From Aphodosoma sp044433285 (GTDB taxonomy: Bacteria; Bacteroidota; Bacteroidia; Bacteroidales; Paludibacteraceae): a stretch of DNA of 14,801 bases. Below the pieces are notes generated by a model. That model ran no database searches. It had not been told where the DNA came from and was given only the letters and a program-made list of their open reading frames with translations. How positions within the stretch are numbered: position 1 is the first letter of the stretch; each line of letters opens with the position of its first letter. The position numbers were made by a program, and so were the translations under genes. Positions 13,083 through 14,801 of this stretch are shown here, piece after piece. The stretch covers positions 1-14,801 of the forward strand of contig JAWXTU010000061.1 in assembly GCA_044433285.1 (NCBI GenBank), written 5' to 3'.

Positions 13083-14696
13083 TTAAAAAGCGAGGATTGC
13101 ACGCACTGGGAGGGCGTTGCGCTTACTGCTGGTGCTCGCAAACCCACTGACTAAATCCACGTACCATGCGTAAGTACTGTAGTACTCAGAGGAAGACCAA
13201 TACCAATAAGAGGTACTTATAGCAGTGCCGCTTGCTGATGTGATTAATGCATTAAATTCTTTTCTTGCAGTTGCATAGCTGCTATAACTTGGCATACTAC
13301 TGTAAGTTCCCCAATCATCAATCTCGCCATCTCCTGCATCTGCACCGCTCTCTACCCACTGTAGTCCACTCATACCGGCGTACAACTCGTGCAACTCTTG
13401 ATATACTGGCAGATACCAAACGCCTGTGGCTCCGCTTGCATAGGTAGTTCCATCTGTGTTTTTTGCATCTACCAACGCAAATGCAGGGTAACTTGTGCTC
13501 CAACCTGATATCGCTGTAATAGTTGCCATATTAGCGAGTCCATCGCTCGTTAATGTTGCACCTGTAACTACCTCCCCTGTTAACCACGCTAGATCAGTTC
13601 CTTCATCGAGCGATACAACTTTGCCGCTTGTGCCGTCGGTGCCTACCGAGAAGATTACCCCTATTGCTGTTTTATTCGCATCTAAATCTGTCGACCAGGT
13701 GCCATCGCTATAGTAGTAGTCGCCGATTGCGGCTGGTGATGCGGTGGTGCTCTCTGGTTGTGCATTTAAATCTTCACCTCCGTTATTACCGCCTGTCCAC
13801 GAAATAATCGATGCATTGCTCATTGTGAGCCCGCCAGTATTTACGGTTACATTATAAACATATTGGTTGCCGATTGTGAACTCGGCGGTGTTAGTTATTG
13901 ATGCCTCAAAAGTTCCATAAGTAGTTGTTGCAAAACTAAGTTTCACGCCACTAAGCGTTTGCGGTATCACGATACCCTCTGCGCTCAATCCATCGTCTTC
14001 TGTGTTCAGGGTGATATCTGCAACATTTTCGCCTAATGTTATCTCGTTGGTGGTAAGATTATATGATGCTTCTGTATCTGTGCCCGAGAGTGTTACGGTT
14101 AATCCAGCAAGGTCGCTTTCGCTCAAACCGCTACCAGGAGTGATATTGATTACGATATTTGAGAGTTTGTGATAAAACTCAAGACTCACCGCATCTGAAC
14201 TTCTCACTACATTGGTTGCTGATGCAGTCATCAAGTCGATAAGAGTTAAATCATCTTGATTTGATACATCAACGCCATAAGCCGTTGGGTCAAAACTGCC
14301 ATCAGTTACATATGGGTAATACGCCAAAAAGTCTACGGTTGCATTATCTTCTGTTGGAAAATAGAGCGGAGATGTTGATGTGAAGTTTCCATCGCCACTA
14401 GCGGTGGTATACTCTATATTTTCCCCGAGCGCACCCAAATCACCTTGATACAGATTCATATAGACCCCGATTGCATCGCCTGCATCCCAAGTGGCACCTG
14501 AGGCGCGAGTGCCGATAGCAGATGTAATACGCACTTCGCCATCAAAAGGCACATCTACATTTGAGTTGCTATCGCAACTGGTGAACATCATCGCCGATGC
14601 GGCGATGGCTGTTGATATTGCTGCTGTTATAGATGCTGTTATAGATGCTGAAAATAGTTTTTTCATTTTTCCGTTGTTTATATTACTTAAATTCAA
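13083..14696 (-). CDS. Fimbrillin-like lipoprotein with C-type-lectin-like, DGR-type variable C-terminus
   Basis: The frame is 537 codons. The better start is probably the ATG at 14666 (residue 11, MKKLFSAS), which has a GGA 5-8 bases upstream and begins a normal lipoprotein signal. The lipobox is MMFTSC, so it is lipid-anchored and probably surface-exposed. The region of about residues 50-310 resembles fimbrillin-like Mfa/Fim proteins (GTRASGATWDAGDAIGVYM, FLAYYPYV, FYHKLSNIVINI, IVIPQTLSG, YVYNVTVNTGGL). A linker at 311-328 leads to a DUF1566/Lcl-like lectin-fold domain (AIGDYYYSDGTW, WYLPVYQELHELY, YWYWSSSEY, VRAILAF). Such proteins are known targets of diversity-generating retroelements, and codons 505-529 show the expected pattern. 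It may be a pilus tip or other surface adhesin, which is inference. No other pilus gene is in the window. Confidence 0.8.
   Translation of the reverse strand: MNLSNINNGKMKKLFSASITASITAAISTAIAASAMMFTSCDSNSNVDVPFDGEVRITSAIGTRASGATWDAGDAIGVYMNLYQGDLGALGENIEYTTASGDGNFTSTSPLYFPTEDNATVDFLAYYPYVTDGSFDPTAYGVDVSNQDDLTLIDLMTASATNVVRSSDAVSLEFYHKLSNIVINITPGSGLSESDLAGLTVTLSGTDTEASYNLTTNEITLGENVADITLNTEDDGLSAEGIVIPQTLSGVKLSFATTTYGTFEASITNTAEFTIGNQYVYNVTVNTGGLTMSNASIISWTGGNNGGEDLNAQPESTTASPAAIGDYYYSDGTWSTDLDANKTAIGVIFSVGTDGTSGKVVSLDEGTDLAWLTGEVVTGATLTSDGLANMATITAISGWSTSYPAFALVDAKNTDGTTYASGATGVWYLPVYQELHELYAGMSGLQWVESGADAGDGEIDDWGTYSSMPSYSSYATARKEFNALITSASGTAISTSYWYWSSSEYYSTYAWYVDLVSGFASTSSKRNALPVRAILAF
13092..13208 (-). 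other. Candidate DGR variable region (VR)
   Basis: This covers the last part of the lectin-like domain, residues 497-535. Residues 506-509, 512, 514, 516, 517, 519, 521-524 and 526-529 (17 codons) all end in C or T. The eight codons interspersed with or bordering them (510, 511, 513, 515, 518, 520, 525, 530) all end in A or G. This is what adenine mutagenesis of AAY codons in a template repeat produces. The flanks WSSSEY and PVRAILAF match the conserved edges of Bacteroidetes DGR targets. Confidence 0.75.
14623..14650 (-). repeat. 12-base tandem repeat in the signal-peptide coding region
   Basis: GCTGTTATAGAT occurs at 14623-14634 and again at 14635-14646, followed by a partial third copy GCTG (14647-14650). 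It encodes the repeated A-S-I-T segment of the lipoprotein signal peptide. A degenerate copy lies just left of it. Gain or loss of a unit would add or remove four residues in frame. Confidence 0.85.
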
Positions 14697-14746
14697 CTTA
14701 TAAATGCAACACCTTGTGAGGCGTTGATAGTTAGATAATTACTTTA

Positions 14747-14790
14747 TCAGAAAGGAAAGAGAGAAAAAAATCTCTCCTTCTCTTTTCTGA
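14747..14790. other. Long imperfect hairpin upstream of the lipoprotein gene
   Basis: A purine-rich arm (14747-14764) pairs with a pyrimidine-rich arm (14771-14790) around a six-A loop. It gives about 18 pairs with two single-base bulges and one G-T wobble. The core GAGAGA/TCTCTC is perfect. On the minus strand it lies about 80 bases before the likely ATG at 14666, so it could be in the 5' leader or be the end of the next gene upstream. There is no clear U-tract after it on that strand. Confidence 0.55.
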
Positions 14791-14801
14791 ATGGAAAAAA
14801 A

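Noticed and set aside
13265..13713. Short frames opposite or out of frame with the lipoprotein gene
   Set aside because: They are shadows of the 537-codon gene, whose signal peptide and domains are clear.
14667..14696. Upstream ATG of the lipoprotein gene (first 10 codons)
   Set aside because: The ATG at 14666 has a purine-rich site just upstream and begins a standard lipoprotein signal. The upstream one adds a polar stretch, so I prefer 14666, although the CDS is given for the full frame.
1..14801. CRISPR array, tRNA or rRNA genes, transposase or phage genes
   Set aside because: No regular spacer array, cloverleaf-like gene or mobile-element protein was recognised. The tandem repeats are too short and too few to be CRISPR.

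Overview
The window looks like chromosomal DNA from a member of the order Bacteroidales. The evidence is AT-rich sequence, promoters with a TAnnTTTG -7 box (clearest before nusB at 10024 and before ptb at 1124), few Shine-Dalgarno sites, a nusB-yajC-ybbR-coaE gene string, a long-form NusB, a DUF3276/PUR-alpha-like protein, an OprO/P-type porin and a fimbrillin-like lipoprotein. The genus cannot be fixed. A ptb-buk pair points to a butyrate-forming or butyryl-CoA-using lineage.

Layout. From 9755 down to 1 all genes are on the minus strand. In transcription order they are: PUR-alpha-like protein, HAD phosphatase/phosphomutase, OprO/P porin, kbl, tdh, a small outer-membrane beta-barrel, parC, ptb, and the start of buk. 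A 300-base divergent region (9756-10055) separates these from a plus-strand housekeeping operon, nusB-yajC-ybbR-coaE (10056-13053). Convergent with coaE, on the minus strand, is a 537-codon lipoprotein gene (13083-14696) with a fimbrillin-like N-terminal half and a C-type-lectin-like C-terminal domain.

Functions. Kbl and Tdh together convert threonine to glycine plus acetyl-CoA. Ptb and Buk convert butyryl-CoA to butyrate with ATP gain. ParC decatenates chromosomes. NusB, YajC, YbbR and CoaE serve rRNA antitermination, protein export, envelope/cyclic-di-AMP-related control and CoA synthesis.

The most striking signal is at the 3' end of the lipoprotein gene. Seventeen codons at the positions expected to vary all end in a pyrimidine (NNY), while the eight codons interspersed among them or bordering them all end in a purine. 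That is the signature of a diversity-generating retroelement (DGR) variable region. No reverse transcriptase or template repeat is present in the window, so the target would be served from outside it. A second theme is short tandem duplications at gene boundaries, with periods of 12, 14, 17, 20 and about 31 bases. Among them are two pairs of 31-base hairpin units on either side of tdh.
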